Assembly (NCBI GenBank): GCA_029207755.1
Contig: JARCOQ010000016.1
Location: forward strand, 13,599,307-13,663,306
Reading direction: 5' to 3'
DNA: 64,000 nucleotides
Origin: Chamaea fasciata
Lineage: Eukaryota; Chordata; Aves; Passeriformes; Sylviidae
Shown: positions 11,001 through 26,000 of the stretch, in pieces
Layout of the letters: the number at the start of each line of letters is the position of its first letter
Numbering within the stretch: the stretch's first letter is position 1
Translations under genes and position numbers: made by a program
Notes under the pieces: generated by a model
The model's database searches: none
What the model was told of the DNA's origin: nothing
The model's input: only the letters and a program-made list of their open reading frames with translations

Positions 11001-14000
11001 GTATGGTCTGTTAAGCTAGGCAGGCTGCTTCAGAAGGAGAGGGGTTATTTTTCCCTGGTTTTGTTCCGATTGAAGGGTTTTAGTCACAGTAATTGAAATG
11101 ATTAAAAAGTCAAATTGCTGGTGAATATAATTCTGAGCATCTCTCTGAAAAGACTTGACACTTGGTTGAGAGCAGGGGTTTTCTCAGCCTGGCCTAGCAG
11201 TGTGGAGCAGCCCGTATTGTGTCACCCCAGCGTGGGTGAGGCTGGGTGTCCTAGGTGCCACTTTACCTACCTCTTCCATGGTACTGGGATGTTGGAACTC
11301 TGCTGCAGGGTTAGTAGAGATGATTTGGAAGTCAAACAATGCCAGATGAAAGCTACAATTTTGAACTTATCAAATACAAGGTATGTCTGACACCATCTGT
11401 CCTAATGCTGTAAATTAGTTAATTAATGCCTGCTTCACTTGGAAGTGCAGCTTTGGACTCTACAAAGGTCATGCTCCTGGAAATACACATTCCCACAGCA
11501 GTCAGCTGGGTTTGAGGCGATCTGTTTGTGAAAAGGCTCATTTTATTCCTTGTTTGCAGTACACACATGGCTCAGGTGTGAGTTCCTGTGGGGACTGCAG
11601 TATCCATCTCCGCTCACCAAGCGCAAAGCTGCCCCTTCCTTTGCTGGTGCAGCCCTGAATGCTCAGCTCGGGGAGCTTCAGGAAGGGTCTGACTCTTCTG
11701 GAGATACACATCTTGTTCCCCTCTTGTGTGCCAGAGGAAGCTGCTTTGCCTGAAGTCACACTCAGAAATTAAATCGTTGCAGGTCACGCTTGTGTGTAAA
11801 AGCAAAACCATCGTTCCTCGCAGCCCTGGTCTGGATCCCTCACTGTTGTAAGGCAGTAATGAATTTAAGTAGAACGGTTGCAGTTTTAAGTCAGATTTAT
11901 CTGAATTCTATAAAACCCACATGGAAATTGGATTTTACCTTTGAAGACTCCAAAGTACACTTTTGTGGTAGGACCTGGAATTTCTTGATCCCCTGGCTCC
12001 CAAGATACAACCTATCCTCAAAGTATCAGTTTTTTGAAGGTCTTCATCTGATCTAAATAGCTAATACATGAAGAGCTTTCATCTATCCTGATGATAAGCA
12101 GTGGAGGGAGGCAAAGCTATTGCTAGAGGAAAAAACCTCTTTGAAATACCCAAGTGAGACCTTCTGGTTGACAGCCTCATGTTAGTCCCTGCATCTACCT
12201 CCAGAGCTAATGACCAGAAGCTACTGGGTTTTATGCTACAGCTGTCTGACCCCCACATATTCCCTGTCCTGATGCAGACCAGAGAGTCGGTCCTCTCCCT
12301 CTCTCCATCTTCATTTTCCTTCTTTACTGGAGGTTCAGTTTTCTGTCCTTTATGTCCAGCATGTGTTTAGAGGAATGCTGGTGCTGGAATGAGAAGAGCA
12401 GTATGACTGGGCAGGTGGGATTGCCTTTTTTCCAGCACTCCATGTTTAGAATTGGTTAGGTCTTCTGGAAAACCATGTCTTTAGTGTTTAACAGATTTGT
12501 CCTTTTCAGTCATAAATTTTGGTCGTGTTCTTGTCTGGCAGTCAGCCTCTTAGACTGGGAGAGATTTATCTGGAAGAGGAGCTTCCTTGTTCTGCCAGTG
12601 CTGCCAGCCTGGTCCAGGCTGTTACTTTGGGGTCTCTGTGGGATTGACTGCTTGGATAGCAAAGGACCAGACAAGCTGTGGCTGCCCCATCCTTGGAAGT
12701 GTCCAAGGCCAGGTTGGTCAGGGCTTGGAGCACACTAGGATAGTGGAAGGTGTCCCTGCCCATGGCAGGAGGTTGAACGAGATGAGCTTTAAGGTTCTTT
12801 CCAACCCAAACCATTCCATGATTCTACCACCTCTCCAAGGTTTCACAAGAGAAGTGTGAATCAGAGCCAAGTCACTGGAGAGCTCCTAGGAAATGAAGGT
12901 AGGATCCATGGAGGGAGGTGTGGGGACTCAGGATCCAGTTATAGCTACTGCATTTGATCAACTTTGTCCTGGCTCTGCTCCACAGAAGTAAGAGCTGTAA
13001 AACCATTTGGCACTAGACATGCAAATGAGAGCCGGGATGAAGCTACTGTCACCGTTGAGGATCCCAAAAGAGGAATCAACAAATAGAAATTATTCTATTA
13101 GAAGGGGCAAAGTTCACAGGTTAACCATCGTGTCAAATCGATGAAATACAGCCTTGATCTCCTGCACAAGGCCTTTATTGTGTATAAATAAAGACTGCCT
13201 GAGCAAAGACAGCAAGTTCTTGCACTGTAACATTTGCAATGTGTTGGAGAAAGGGAAGCTCTGTATCGATGGCAGCACAAAATGTCTCCGTTGGAGACTG
13301 GCTTCATTCCTGCTTCAAAAGATTGTAAAATACAACCTTGGAACCTTCTTACTCTCCTTACGGCCCTACTCAGATTGGATTTCCAAGGGCATGTACTTTT
13401 GTACTTTTTTTTTCCATAAACTTTGGGGTCTCTGGCTAAGAGGTCTGCCCTTTGTACTTTTAATTCAGGCCATGTGACTGTCATAACATTTATTTCTTAG
13501 GAAATGAGAAGTGTTCCTTCTTGAGCAAAATCACATACAGAAGCTGTTGGGTAGGCTGGCAGCCTCAGGTGTGTGCAGCATGTGTCTTCTGCTCATCTAG
13601 TGCTGAACAAAGACCATCACCGCAAGTCCTTTCTTGCTTGGTCCATGGCTCTACCAGGAAAAGCAGTGACAGCAAAGCTGCCTTCTTTGTTGTGGAAATA
13701 CTGAGATTTCATGTGTCTCTGAACATTTGCACGTTCAGTGGAACTTGGCTTCTTCTCTTGGGAAAAGCTACTTTGAAAAGGCTCCTTGAACTTAAGACAG
13801 ACCAATGCTGGCAAAACGAGATGGAAATGGGCAGCAAAGGATGTGTGGATGTGTCACTACAGCAAAGGATTTGTCACGTTGTAAAACAGCACAACAGCTG
13901 TGCTGATTTTCCCCTCTGGATATACGCAGTGAAGCTTGTGACCCGGGGGCTGGGGAAATTCGCCCAGCTGGAGAATTTAAGAAGGCAGAGCATTGCACTG

Positions 14001-17000
14001 TCCCCAAGCAGTGGCTTTGGGCCTTCCCCAGCCAGGGCTGGCAGAGCATGCAAAACTGATCCATCTAAACCTTCCTCTTTCTGAAGACAGGCTCCTTTCC
14101 AAATGGGCATGGGAAGAACTTTCCTTTGGTAATCCTGGAGATAACAGGTCATGCAGCTTCACCCAGTGATCCTTGCACAATAACTTGTGGTCTGGCTGAA
14201 GTGTCTATTTTAGAAAGGCATCCAAATGACGGGAGGGAGGTCATGCAGCATTTTTGTTATCTCTTTCCGTGGTTAGTTACTCACTGTTCCCAGTGTGTTC
14301 TTTATTGCTCACTTCATTATTTTCCAGCTTCAGTTTCTAGCTGCTGTGTTTTGGTGTTCTTTGCCCGATTTGGAGGCTCCAAAAACCTCTGCGTGTTTGA
14401 AAAAAAGCCGTGCTGAATCGGTGTGAATGTTCTCCTTAAGTGGCAGCAGCAGCTTTGTTATGGAAGGCCTTTTGGTTTTATTAGACTTTTCAACCCTCCG
14501 GTCGACTGTTAAGCAAGCTGGAGCTTGTCGTGGTTGACAAACCTTCGCTCTGGTCTCAGACCTAACCTACCAGTTTAAAGGCAGTATTCTTTTGTGTGCA
14601 GGTTTCTGGGTGGGGACCATCGGGCTTCTAAGGGAAATTAACTTGCAGCCTCTTTCCCCCCCCCCCCGCCTCCCACCTCAAATAAATTAAGTTTTGTGCT
14701 AACTTCTGTCGCTTCCAAAGGCCAGAGGAAAATGTCAGCCTTTAGGTTTTCTGCTACCTGAGGTACTCTGCTACACACTGAGAGTGCAAGTAGGTGGGAA
14801 TGTGTAATTACATTATAAACAAAACAGCTGCACGATCAGTGTCAGCAACTGGAGATAAAATGTAGGAAGTTTTTTCAAGTGATTCATCCATAATTATTTA
14901 AAAACATGTTGAATTTATTCTTAAGCTTTGGAGGAGAATTCTTGCAAGGCTGGCGTTTGCTGCCCGGGATGTTTATACACCTGAGTAAATGCCTGTCTCA
15001 GCAGTTTGTCCATGTTGAGTGCTCCAGATCTAAATCCCTTCAAAGGTAAACCCAACACACCTTTATCTCCGCTGGCCTTGCTGTCTCCGGGATTTTCACT
15101 GGTGAAGTGGAATCTGTTGTTGCAGTGGCTGGCACTAGGATGGGCAGAGAGACAAGGCTCACACCGTTTTAATGTTTGTTGTAGATTTGTTCCCTGTAGG
15201 TTTAGGTGATGGCAAAGGCTGGATGGCACGAACACGCTGATGGGACTAATGGAGAGGTGGTGGGGAAGCAGCTTTGTGTGCCCACAGCCACGACAGCCAA
15301 GCTGCATCTGCTTCCCTCTTTCTACATTCTTCAGCAGTATCTGTTTAGTGGATTGTAAGGGTCTGGGGAAGAAGGGAGGGAATTTCCTTTGGATGATCCC
15401 TCTCAGATGCAGCAGTCTGGTTTTAGAGGTGCTGGAAGTCACGGTGCTTTTCCTCTGATTGTGTCATTGCAGGTGCTGATGTTTTCTGCCCAGCTGGGCA
15501 AAACTGACTACTTTTATTTTCATCCCCACGCTGTTGAGTACAAGGGTATTTGTCACATGTTTCTCTCTCCGTGATTGCCGAGAAGTCGGAAACCGAAAGC
15601 AGCTGGGGGTTGTTGTTGTTGTTTTTGTGCTAACCCAGCACTGTGCCCGACTCACCGGCCCAGATAACATCCACCAGGGCAGGGCCCGTGCCCGCGTGGC
15701 CGGGAGGGCAGCTGGCACCGCAGTGGGTGGCACTGCCGAGCAACCAACGCCTTGCAGTTTCATCAGGTTCAGGGTGCGTTTTCCTCCGGCCAGAGGCGCG
15801 GCGCAGGCGCTGCTCCACCGCAGCAGGGCTGGGAGAGGAGGGGAAGGGTCTCCAAGGTGGGCATCTCGAGTTGTGTGTCCGCTCCAGACATCAGCATGGC
15901 ACCCCTGTTCCCTGGGATGCTTCACCAGTCCCTGGGACAAGTCACCTGTCAAGCTGCGTGGCTGGAATAGATGAGCAAATTTGAGGAAGGCAGAGACTAG
16001 TGCTTGTTCTAGCCCTTCTCCTGCCGAGCCCTGCTACCAGCGGCTCCAGCTTTAGTCAAGAGATCAAGGAGGCTTTCAGGCTCCTGCAGCAGCCTAGGCA
16101 GAAAGGTCAGCTGGCCCCACCTTGGTCTGTTTCTAGGTGCGGTGCTGGATGCCCTTTCCTCAAGACCTGACTATCCTTTCCAAATATCATTGACTTGGGC
16201 GCTCCCCACCTGAGTGCTCCAGTGCTTGTTGGAGCTCTGGAGAGTGAGCTGATATCCCACTGGTTTTATAGTGAGGATGCTGGCCCTGCAGTCCTCCCGT
16301 GCCTGCCCACAGCTGTTCCACGTGCTAAGAGGGGCAGATGCACCCTGCAGCTCACTGGATTTGCCTCCCCGGCGGTGGGATACGCTTGAGAGGCAGCAGT
16401 TGCTTGGCCTCAGCAAGGTCACCTGGATTTTGGTCGCTGGTGGTGACGCCCTGAGTCAGCTCCACATGGATTGCTGTGTTTCTCACCTCGTGTAGGTTCT
16501 TCTGTCCAGAGCCATCAACCACACTGCCAGCAGTCAAGCTAGGAGCGACTCTTTTCCTTCGTTAATTGCACGCTGTGGCTTGGCACCAGCAGTGTCAGAA
16601 ACCCTCCCAGGTAGCCCATCTTGGGCTGTGGACTTGGGTGTAGTGTGTTGCCTCAGGTGGTATGGAGTGGCATCATCCTCTCACTCCAGCGTTTGAAATC
16701 ATCCTGGAAGCCTGAGCTGAGGAAAGAGGGTGGGACTGGAGCCAAACCTCTCGTTCCAGATGGGACAGTAGTGGCAGGAACACCTATTGTCCACAAAAAT
16801 GTTGCCAAGCCACAGAAGGCAATTAGCCGGAAAGAAAAATGTAGTTCCTTTAAAATTTGAATTTTAAAAATAGTTACTCTTTTTAAATTGAAGGAATGCA
16901 CATTGATATGCCAAGTAGACAAAACTGGGGTTGTAAGAGCAAGCATCTGAAATTATCTAACCAGTGTAGTTACCGACTTAATAAAACAGGCAGGTTTGTC

Positions 17001-20000
17001 AAACAGTATATTCAGTCCTGAGTGAACAGGATGGAGAACATCGGGTTACTCTGCCTTTGGCACAGATGACAAGGAGCACAGTCCTGCAGAACAGCTGAGG
17101 GATCTCTTTCTAATCACATTGTTACCAATGTAGTTATGGTGGGGATAGAGTTTGAGAATAACTTTTTCCTTCTTTTAGGGTCTCCTGTTAGTGTTGCAGA
17201 TATAAACTTTGTATTAAGCTGTCAACCCCTTCATGCCTTCGGAAGGTCTGCCTTTGATACAGGGGACCCTTCTGCACCAAGCCCCCTCTCCAGCTGACAC
17301 TGTAGCCATGGTTTATATTCGTGTCAGGCTGCTGCCTGTCCCAGGCTCTTTCAAACACATGGATGGTTTTCCTTGAGTTAATCTTTCCTCCTTGCTCTTC
17401 CCGTGGTCTCCATGATGGAAGATCACAAAAGGCTCTTTCAGTGTCTGGCCCTAGCTAATGAGGATTTTACCTCTCAGCAGATTTCTCAAAAGACTCATGT
17501 TCTCTGTAAGGACATCAGCAGTGGTCACCTTACCTAGTATATAGACAGTAGTCGCTCTTCAGGCTGGAGGTTAGACTACTCTTCTCCAAAGCTCCTCTTC
17601 AACAAATACCTCTGTGATTTTAGTCCTTAACTGACTGCCAAGGAAATCCTGAGAGACTTCTACAGTTTTTATCCAGCAATGCTGCCTATGCTCCTGTGCT
17701 TAAGTAATGGCAGTAATGGCTCAATTGGTGGCCAGGAGACAGGGAGCCATCACTGCAGAGAATCTTGAAATACAGCACTAGAGCCTTGCTCTGAGGTGAA
17801 GCTCCAACAACCCATATAAGCAAGGAAAACCATTTCACCTCCCCTAAAAAATATGCACTGAAAGTGAGGGATGAAATTGCTGTACTATATCAACCTATCT
17901 ACATTAGGTTGCATAGTGTATCTGTCTCTCGTCCTCTGTTCCTCTTGGGATGCTTTTAGATCTCCTGTCTAAAGAGTTGTAAAAGAAAAAGGCGTGTTTC
18001 CTTTCCTCTCCATCATTTAATGGTTTTTAATTTGCTGTTTGATCTTGGTTCTCCTGCCTTGACTGTGTGCAAGCCACAGTACTGGGTTAGAAATAAAGGA
18101 CATCACAGCTCCTTTAAAAACTTTAAAGCTTAAATCAAGTTATGCACTGCTAAAATCAAGCATATTTTTCAAATAACATAAATAAAAGGAATGATTTTTT
18201 TGTTGTTGTTGTTTAGACTTGGTATGCATGTTATGATCCTCCCGTTCTTTAAATTAGTTAAAATGTATTCTGGTGGTTAATTTATCTTTACACTGTTTTT
18301 GACCAGAGTCCTGCATCTCACCTTTGAGGCCAGTGCAGGTGGAAATAGGTAATGAACTATTTTCAGAAATCAGCAGTGCTGTGTTCTGGGAATTCCTGCA
18401 GTATTTTTCAGAACCATGTTTGTAGGTTTTGAGCAGAGATAGGGAAATATGTCATCTGCGTAAATTGCTCTAAATTACCTGCAATTTGTTGGGAGTTGCC
18501 ATTTCTAAGTACTTATTGCAACTCTAGATATTTGAGGAGGCCTTTGATTATCCTGCGCTTGTAAAATGTAATTGGCTATTTGTTAATTGTTGTCCTCTGT
18601 GAAGTGTAATTACCTGTAATGTAGAGCTTTTTATTTGTCAATGCCACAAACAGGAAATCAAGAGTGTCTGATTGAGATAAGTTTGGGGACTCCACCACAA
18701 CTTGTAATTGCATCAGATGACCTGTTTGCGATGGGACTGGTCTCACCTGTAAAGTCCTGGTGGCCTTCAAAGAACCTGGAAACCTTAAATACCATCTTCA
18801 CGTATTATTGTGCAGAAGTCTGGCTTTTACTTTCCTAAAACTGTCTTCTGAGAGCTGCTGTCTTCTTAGCAAGGTAGTGGCATCTCTTTATTCAGTCATG
18901 TTGTGTGAAGTTTCAGGAGGACTAGGCCGATTTAGAATTAATTTCTTAAATGCAGTTAATCAAAAGACGTTGCAGAGCTTGCTGATGTTCATGAATACCT
19001 TAGAGAAGTCAGTTAATTAGAGCTTAGCAGCCTGAAGGAAGCTGATAGGGACAGAGAATCCCAATCCTTGTTGGTGTGTGATGGTACCTGGATGTAGAGA
19101 ATGGGTTTGTACTGAACCTTGATCTGCTGCAGCCTAAAAGCATGTCTGATCCCAGATGGACATCTCTGCTCAGGGAGTTGGTCCTTGTGTCCCATCTGCT
19201 ACTTGGCTGCCCTTGACCCAACTGTGCCAGCATTCCTCTAGGACCAGGGCATGTTTGGGAACAGCTTGGATCCTAGGGTGACCTGGTTGGGGGGTATGTT
19301 ACATGACCAAGGTCTAAACTCTTGTCTCACTGGATCAGTGTCATGCACAGTCATGCTTAAACTTTTGTTATCATCTTCCCAAGCCGCATCAGTCCTGGCG
19401 GGGACACTAAACTTTATTACTTAATTGAACTTAAATGAGGCTGGGAACTTACTGGGAAATTCTTTGAAGTTCCGTGTGAGTTTTGTGTTTTACAGCAGGA
19501 ATGGAACCATCAGACCAGGTATGTTCACCCCTCCTTTATCTCCACCCTGGCTTGGCTGTGTTGACCCAGTGCAGCGCTGGGAAGCGGCGCAGGAAGACGC
19601 AACACAGACTGACCAGTCTGGGGCTCTGCATTCTGTGTAACGGGCTGCAGAGACACAAAGGGAAATTAAAAGCCCTCTCATTGCCCACTGCAGGCCTGGG
19701 AGGTGCTGTGCCAAGGCAGGCTGGTTTATGAACAGCTCTGCTTCTCTGCCTGGAGTTCCCAGAGCTTTTGTGTGTGTGTGTTTTTCTTACATGCAGTCTG
19801 TGGGTTTCAATATCCTCCTCACTGTGCCTTTAGAGCATGACTGAGAAGGGAAAGCCACTTGAGTGTGTCCTCCAGGAGCTCCTGGCCAATTCTGCCATGC
19901 AAAAGCAGCAGCACAAGCTTTCTTTGGAGGAACCTCCTAAAAACAAAACCTTTAAATAACAGCCATCTTCTTGCTAAATTAACTGTCTGCAAACACAGAA

Positions 20001-23000
20001 CTATTTAATTTTAGTTTTGCTCTTTTGATGGCGACCCGGTGCTGAACATTTCTCAGGGAAAGCAGTGAGTCAGCTTGCCCAACAGTGACTCTATTGATAG
20101 ATGGAAGGAGTGGCCCTCAAGTCTGTCTAGTCATTGTTGGTGCTTGGCTGGAGCGCCAGGGGCTCTGAGGGCAGGCTCAGACACCTCTCACCAGCTTTGG
20201 GAGATCAAACACTATGAGTCAGGCCACAGAAAATCATGATAGGACCCAAACTAATTAACCTTTTTTTTCCCCCCCTTTTTTTTTTTTAACCCTGTTTTGG
20301 GAGCGGGAAGGAAAGGACACACACGCACTGGAGTGTGAGGGGCCTGCCAGCTCATGTGTCCTTGCAAGTTGACTTTTCTTGTGCCTCCCAAGCTGTTCTA
20401 ATGGAAACTCTGCCTAGCCCGTTCTCTGCTCTGGAGTGATGGGATCTGCCAACTTTCTCCTCTTGATATCCTTTCATTTCTCACCTCTCTTTGTAAGGGC
20501 ATTGAGGCAGACCTGGAAAATAAACGCTTTGCACCAACATACCACTCTTACTTGTCCCAGCTCCTGGTTATTTTTCAATTCAAAATGCACATATGCCAGA
20601 AAATGTTTTAAGAGAGGCTTTAATTATTTCCCTTTTTTTGTCATTTTGATCAAGGTGGGAGAGGCAGGAGGTAGCCAGATGGTGAGAAGTGCAGCTGTGC
20701 TTCAACCCCACCAACACCTTTCCCTTGGGTTTTCCCATCTCCTTTCCCAAGGCATGGCTTTCTGTCAAATATGAGGAGCCACATCCACGAAGCCCACAGC
20801 TTCCAAGAGAGCTCTGACTATAAACCAAACCTTAAAGGTTATGGATGTGAAGGACCATATCCTATTAATGTCCCAGGTCTTCATCCTAGCACTGCTGTCC
20901 ATGCCATTCCCTGAGTTGGTACTGTCCCCTGAGCAAGAGAGGGTTACAGCAGGCACCAAGAGCTTCAAGCTTCACTTTGGGCTATTAAATGCAAGTGCCA
21001 CACACTTCAGTACCTCAGGCCATACTGCCCCAAGCTTTCTTCAGGTTCTCTGAACATGTGGTGTTCACCTCTCATCTCCCAGGCACCAGGAGCAGGCCAA
21101 TTTTCAGCATAACGCACAATCTCAACTATTTTATTGCTTAATTTAGGCCATAAAGTCCCTTTGATGTGTTGTGTAATGCAACGTTCATTCTGAAAAAGTG
21201 GGTGGAGTAGCTTTATGGTATTATAAAAATAAATAAAATGCCTGGCAGGATTTTGAAACCACATGGTCATTCCTCCTCTCTCTGCAGATAAGTTGATTGT
21301 TGAGAGGGAAATCTTGCTTAATATCTAACTTTGGGTGATTTATTTCTCCAGAGTCCTTTCATCTCCAGCATGTATTGGGTTATCTGTGCCTTCTAATCTG
21401 ATTGTTTTAAGTGTGATCAAAGAAACCAAGAGAATGCACTTTATTTTCCCACTGTATGAACAGAATGCTGTTTGTACAGTGCATTACATCACCTGTTCCT
21501 GCTGCTCCTGAGTCCTGCACCAAATGGCTGTGGTATAAATAGAAAACAGAATGGACTTGTAGGGGGTGATGAAATTTGTTCCACTTGCTGAGTAAAACAG
21601 AGTTAACTCAATGAATGCTTTCTTCACGCCCAGCTCTACCTCAGCACACAACAACACAGGCTGAAAATGTTTGGAATAACTCACTCATGCAGTGTATGGA
21701 GCTGGCATTTGGCAGCCTCAAGGAGCTGTGCTGAAAACCCACGGGGGATGGCAGGCAAGGAGACTGCCCTGTCGTTGAAATTGCTGGGATTCTTTCCAGG
21801 CTATGCAAAGAAAAGAGTTTGGCTTTGCATCAGCACCGTCGTGTTGCTGTAGCTGCGATGGTCCACAGGCAGGGTCTCTTGGCAGAGGTGGTCACCATCC
21901 TTGCTCAGGCTTGGTGCTTCAGGATCCCTGCTCACTCAGAGGGCTTCGCCATCCCAAACAAAGCCCTCTGTCAAAAGCAGCTCGCTTTTGGAAGGTCTGG
22001 AGGAAGCAGAGCACGGGGACCCACCTGTCTGTTGCAAACTGTGCATCTCTGGGGGATGAGCACCAAGGAGCAGCTCTGATTCTCATGGAGGCCCAGGAGA
22101 TTCCTCTGGTGTTAAGCCTGGAAGCTGTATTTCTCTGCTTGATTGTAAGAATGCCAAACTGAAGAGAGAATATTTCTTTTCTGACATGTCTTGGTGCTTC
22201 ACCACCGCATAACCTCAGTTACATCCACAGAGGACAGCTGTCCTCTATGCAGCTTTGCCATGTCTCCCCTTGCTAATGTCACCTGGCCTTTTCAGGGGCA
22301 CTGAGCAGCATTTTCACTCCAATTATCTAATTGATTAATGTATTTAACTTGGAACATTTGCTCTCAGCCTGTGTTTGACTTTCAGTTTCTTACTTCTCTT
22401 GTAGACTGGGAGGGTAATCTGAGGGCCTGGATGTTTCCTTGCTAGCTTTTCCAAGCAGTAGCCGTTGGCCTTAAAAAAAATAAAATAAGAAAAGAATCCT
22501 CTCTCCTTACTGACCTTGCCTTGACACACCTACAGGCCCTCGTGAAAATCCCACCCTGAGTAAATAGTTCACGTTTTTATTCAGAGGAGAACTGCCATGC
22601 ATCAAAAGGTCAGGGAAATCATTTGGGAGATAAGGTGTTTTTATCTTAAGCAATTAGTCCTTAGTGTTTGGTTGGTTTTTTTCATTTTGTAATTGGATTG
22701 GAAGTTGTTCCTGTGCAGTGTGTGGTCGCTGTAGGAATACTGCACTAAAAAGATGCATAAAACCTTTGCTCCTCTACCCCATCCTGCCCCTGCCACCCTG
22801 TTGGCTGGGAAGCAGAAAGCCATGGGCATTTCTGACGTGCCATTCCAGCAGGATGAGCTTGGGGCCACTATCTCCCCATTACCCTCCAGGTGCTGATCAT
22901 CTGAGACTCATCAAAGTTTTGCCCATCCATCGCTGGGCTTCTGGTGGTTTTCTCTGTCTGTAGTCCCCAGGTTGGAGGTGCAGGAAGCAATCAGGGAGAG

Positions 23001-26000
23001 GACGGAAGCATGGAGTTTTCCCTTTGGATGTTGTCACAATTTGGGTTAGGCAGGACTAACCCGGACTGCTCAGGCATGGCTGGGTCTCCTCCTTGCTCAG
23101 CCATCACCCTGTGCAGAGGAAAATTCTTCTCTGAGCAAACCAAGCCACTGCAGTTTCCTTCTAGTGAATTTTAGGGAAACCACATTGTCCTTGCAGCAGT
23201 GTAAGATTGACCAAGCCTTTCCCAGTGTTCCTGCAGGGTGCTGGGCAGTGGGAAGGACTGTGCAGTTACCTGGCCTTGCCCTACACAAAGGTCTGTCACC
23301 TCTGGACACCGAGCTGGCTCCTCAGACTCACCAGCAGCCCTGTGTTCCTCACCTCAAGGTCATATTGCAAAGTTTGCCACAGCCGAAACACTCCTCCTGT
23401 GGTGTTTGCACAGTGCTGGTGTTGGAGGCCCCTGCTTGCTCAGCTGAGGAGGGGAAATGCTGGGATTTATGTTAGGGTGGGGGATTTTCCAGCCCTTGAG
23501 GAACAGCATCTTCCTTGGTGATGATTCAGCTTTCCTTTGGTGTGATTGGATGATGGGCAGGGACATCCCTCAGCAGTGGCTGGGAAGCTCCTGTATCTCT
23601 GAGCCCTTGTGTGTGAAAGGGACTGAATTCTGGGCTACAGACTCATGATGATGGGCTGAGCTCTCTTTATAGCTGTTTTATTGCTGCTGTTGCAGATCTT
23701 AGAGGTGTCTGGTTGGACTCTGAAAGTTGATTGACACAGTCCTGCACTGAAATAAACTGTGTCTGCTTGAATTCACCTGTTGGGATATAAACCCTAACCC
23801 ATGTTGTGCTCCTTCCACAACAGGAATCTATAGTTCAGTGTGATACACTACTAGATTTTTTCCCTCCAAAATCTTCTTCCCTGCCTTATGAAAAAGCACT
23901 TAACATACACATCCAGAGGTGTGAATTACAGCTGATGTAATTAATTTGTGTTTGTGGGCCTGGCCCCCTGCAGTCTAGCTGGCAGTTAAGAAGAATAAAA
24001 ATCTAATCTTGGAGAAGATGAGGAATTCTTTGACAAAGGTTGAGGCGGGGCGATGCTGCCTTATCATTTGCACTGGGTCCTGTGGCTAATCTGTAATTTA
24101 AGTAGACGGGTTGTTCCTAAACCAGCAGCATCTTTAGTCACCTACCTCGATTTTTTTTTGCAAAACACAAGTCTTATAAATGAGCGTAAAACAGGACTGA
24201 GGCAACTCTAGATGCTTGTCACTGCAGGAGTGCCCATTGCAAGACAGTCAGAGCCAGAGCCTGCTGTCACTTCTGAAGTCTGTCCTTCCCAAGCCTATCT
24301 CCAGGCTTGTCCCAGATCTCCTCATCACTCCCATCCTGGGCTGAGTGAGCAGCACAGGTACTGTGCGTTGAAGGAGAGCTGGAGAGGGAACAGGGAGGGA
24401 GGCAGCTGGGTCAGTAGGCAGCTCCGAGCAGGGCAGCCAGCCTTGCCTTCCCTGCGGGCGGCCTCGGTGTGCTCAGCCCCAGCCCGGCTACAGCAGGGTT
24501 TGGTCCCAGCACACTTCCAGCCACCAGGTCGTGGCAAGCTTCCCCAAGCAGCAGTTTCCACTTTTCCTCTTTTGTGTCTATTGTTTTCTTATTTGGGGAA
24601 CTGGAATCCATGATCAAATTGGAAATGTGGTTAGCATCAGCCTCTGACGCAACGGGGTGAGTTTTTTCCTTCTGGATTGGTCTGAGCCTGAGCACATCTT
24701 CCCCTGGACAACTCGAGGGCTGCACAGCTCTCCTGTGACCCACACACTCAGGCAGTGATGCAGCACTCACTGTCTGCACTGCTGAAAGACCATCCCATTC
24801 AGTCTCAGGAGAGCTGCCAAGTGCTGCCTTGGGCTAAATCTGGGAAATAGTCCCTTGATGGCAAAGTGGGTTTCTAAAAGGAGGAGGTTGCCTGAGTGCT
24901 GATGGTTTACATTTAGTCATTTAATGCATCAGGAATCGGTTACATTCTATTTTGATTTCAATCTAATGTGTTAATAATGTGAGTCTCTTTGAATGAAAAT
25001 GTATTTCCAAGTTGCTTTAGTATTTGCTAGTGGAGTAAGTTGAACACATATGTGAAAGAAAGGGCCATCTGATGAACTGCTATTGTTCTCTTAATTCAAC
25101 CCACCCCATTTGGGCCACTCAGCATGAATGGCTTTGTGTTTGCTAATAAAATCATGCTATGTTCCCTGCAACACATGTTCTGCATGTCTCAGCTAGTCAG
25201 CAGCAATAAAACCTTATTTTTATAGGTTTATAATGTTACCTTCCCAACTGTGGCTGCTTTTAGATACAGCAGTGCTCCCAGGTTTGGCCGTGGCACACTG
25301 GTGCACACAGGGGTGGCCAGAAGCCCGTGCTTCGGGCTCATCTCCCCCCTTTCCCCTGGCCCCTCCGGCACTTGCTCCCTGCGTGGCTCATCGGTGAGTG
25401 TGTGTACCACCTCACCTAAAGGGTACTGTGTCAGCAGCCGCTGGAAGAGAAATAGGAGTGTTCTCCTTGCCTGCATCCTCCTCTCTCCAGAAAGTTTGGA
25501 TGAGGCCAGGTTGGTTCTTGGACTGTCTAAGAGAGTGGCTATGGACTCCACAGCCCTTTTACCTGCTGGGCTTAGGAGACACAAAGATGTGGGGAATGCT
25601 CTGCTGTTGCATGATCCCAGGAGAGCTGCAGCCATCCCGACAGTTTCTTTGGGCAGTCCCTAAGACAGAGGGATGAAAAGCAACCTCTGCCTTAGCACAG
25701 CATCTCAGAGGGGGCTCTCTCAGCAGTTGGCTGGCAGTGGTCCTCCGCAAGCTATGTCCAAGCTGCAGGGAATCAGTATGCAGAGCAGTTACTCCCTTTC
25801 CTTGGCACATTGTTTTTTAAGGACTCTAGGGTAGAGGGGATTAGACCAAGTTCTTAGGGGAGGAGAATAGCCAGCAGGGGATGGCTGGTCATTTTTGTTC
25901 CTTTTGTAGCACAAACAATCTCTCTCTTACTACTCACAGGGCTCGTGAGCCTTTGTGATGTTTATTTGGCTGAAAGATTTGGAGACCTCTGGTCTAGATA

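Larger units (their letters stand above)
5040..12664 (+). other. AXIN1: AXIN1 intron 2, first part
   Basis: Non-coding intron. The open frames here are short and unrelated to any family I know. Contents noted: a T-rich polypyrimidine tract at 7219-7252, a CpG-retaining block at about 7540-7990, and a degenerate CR1 fragment near 9815-9980. The rest is ordinary CpG-poor intron. Confidence 0.7.

Noticed and set aside
16640..16720. Possible very old CR1 trace
   Set aside because: A few words line up with the CR1 3' region but the match is too weak to call by eye.
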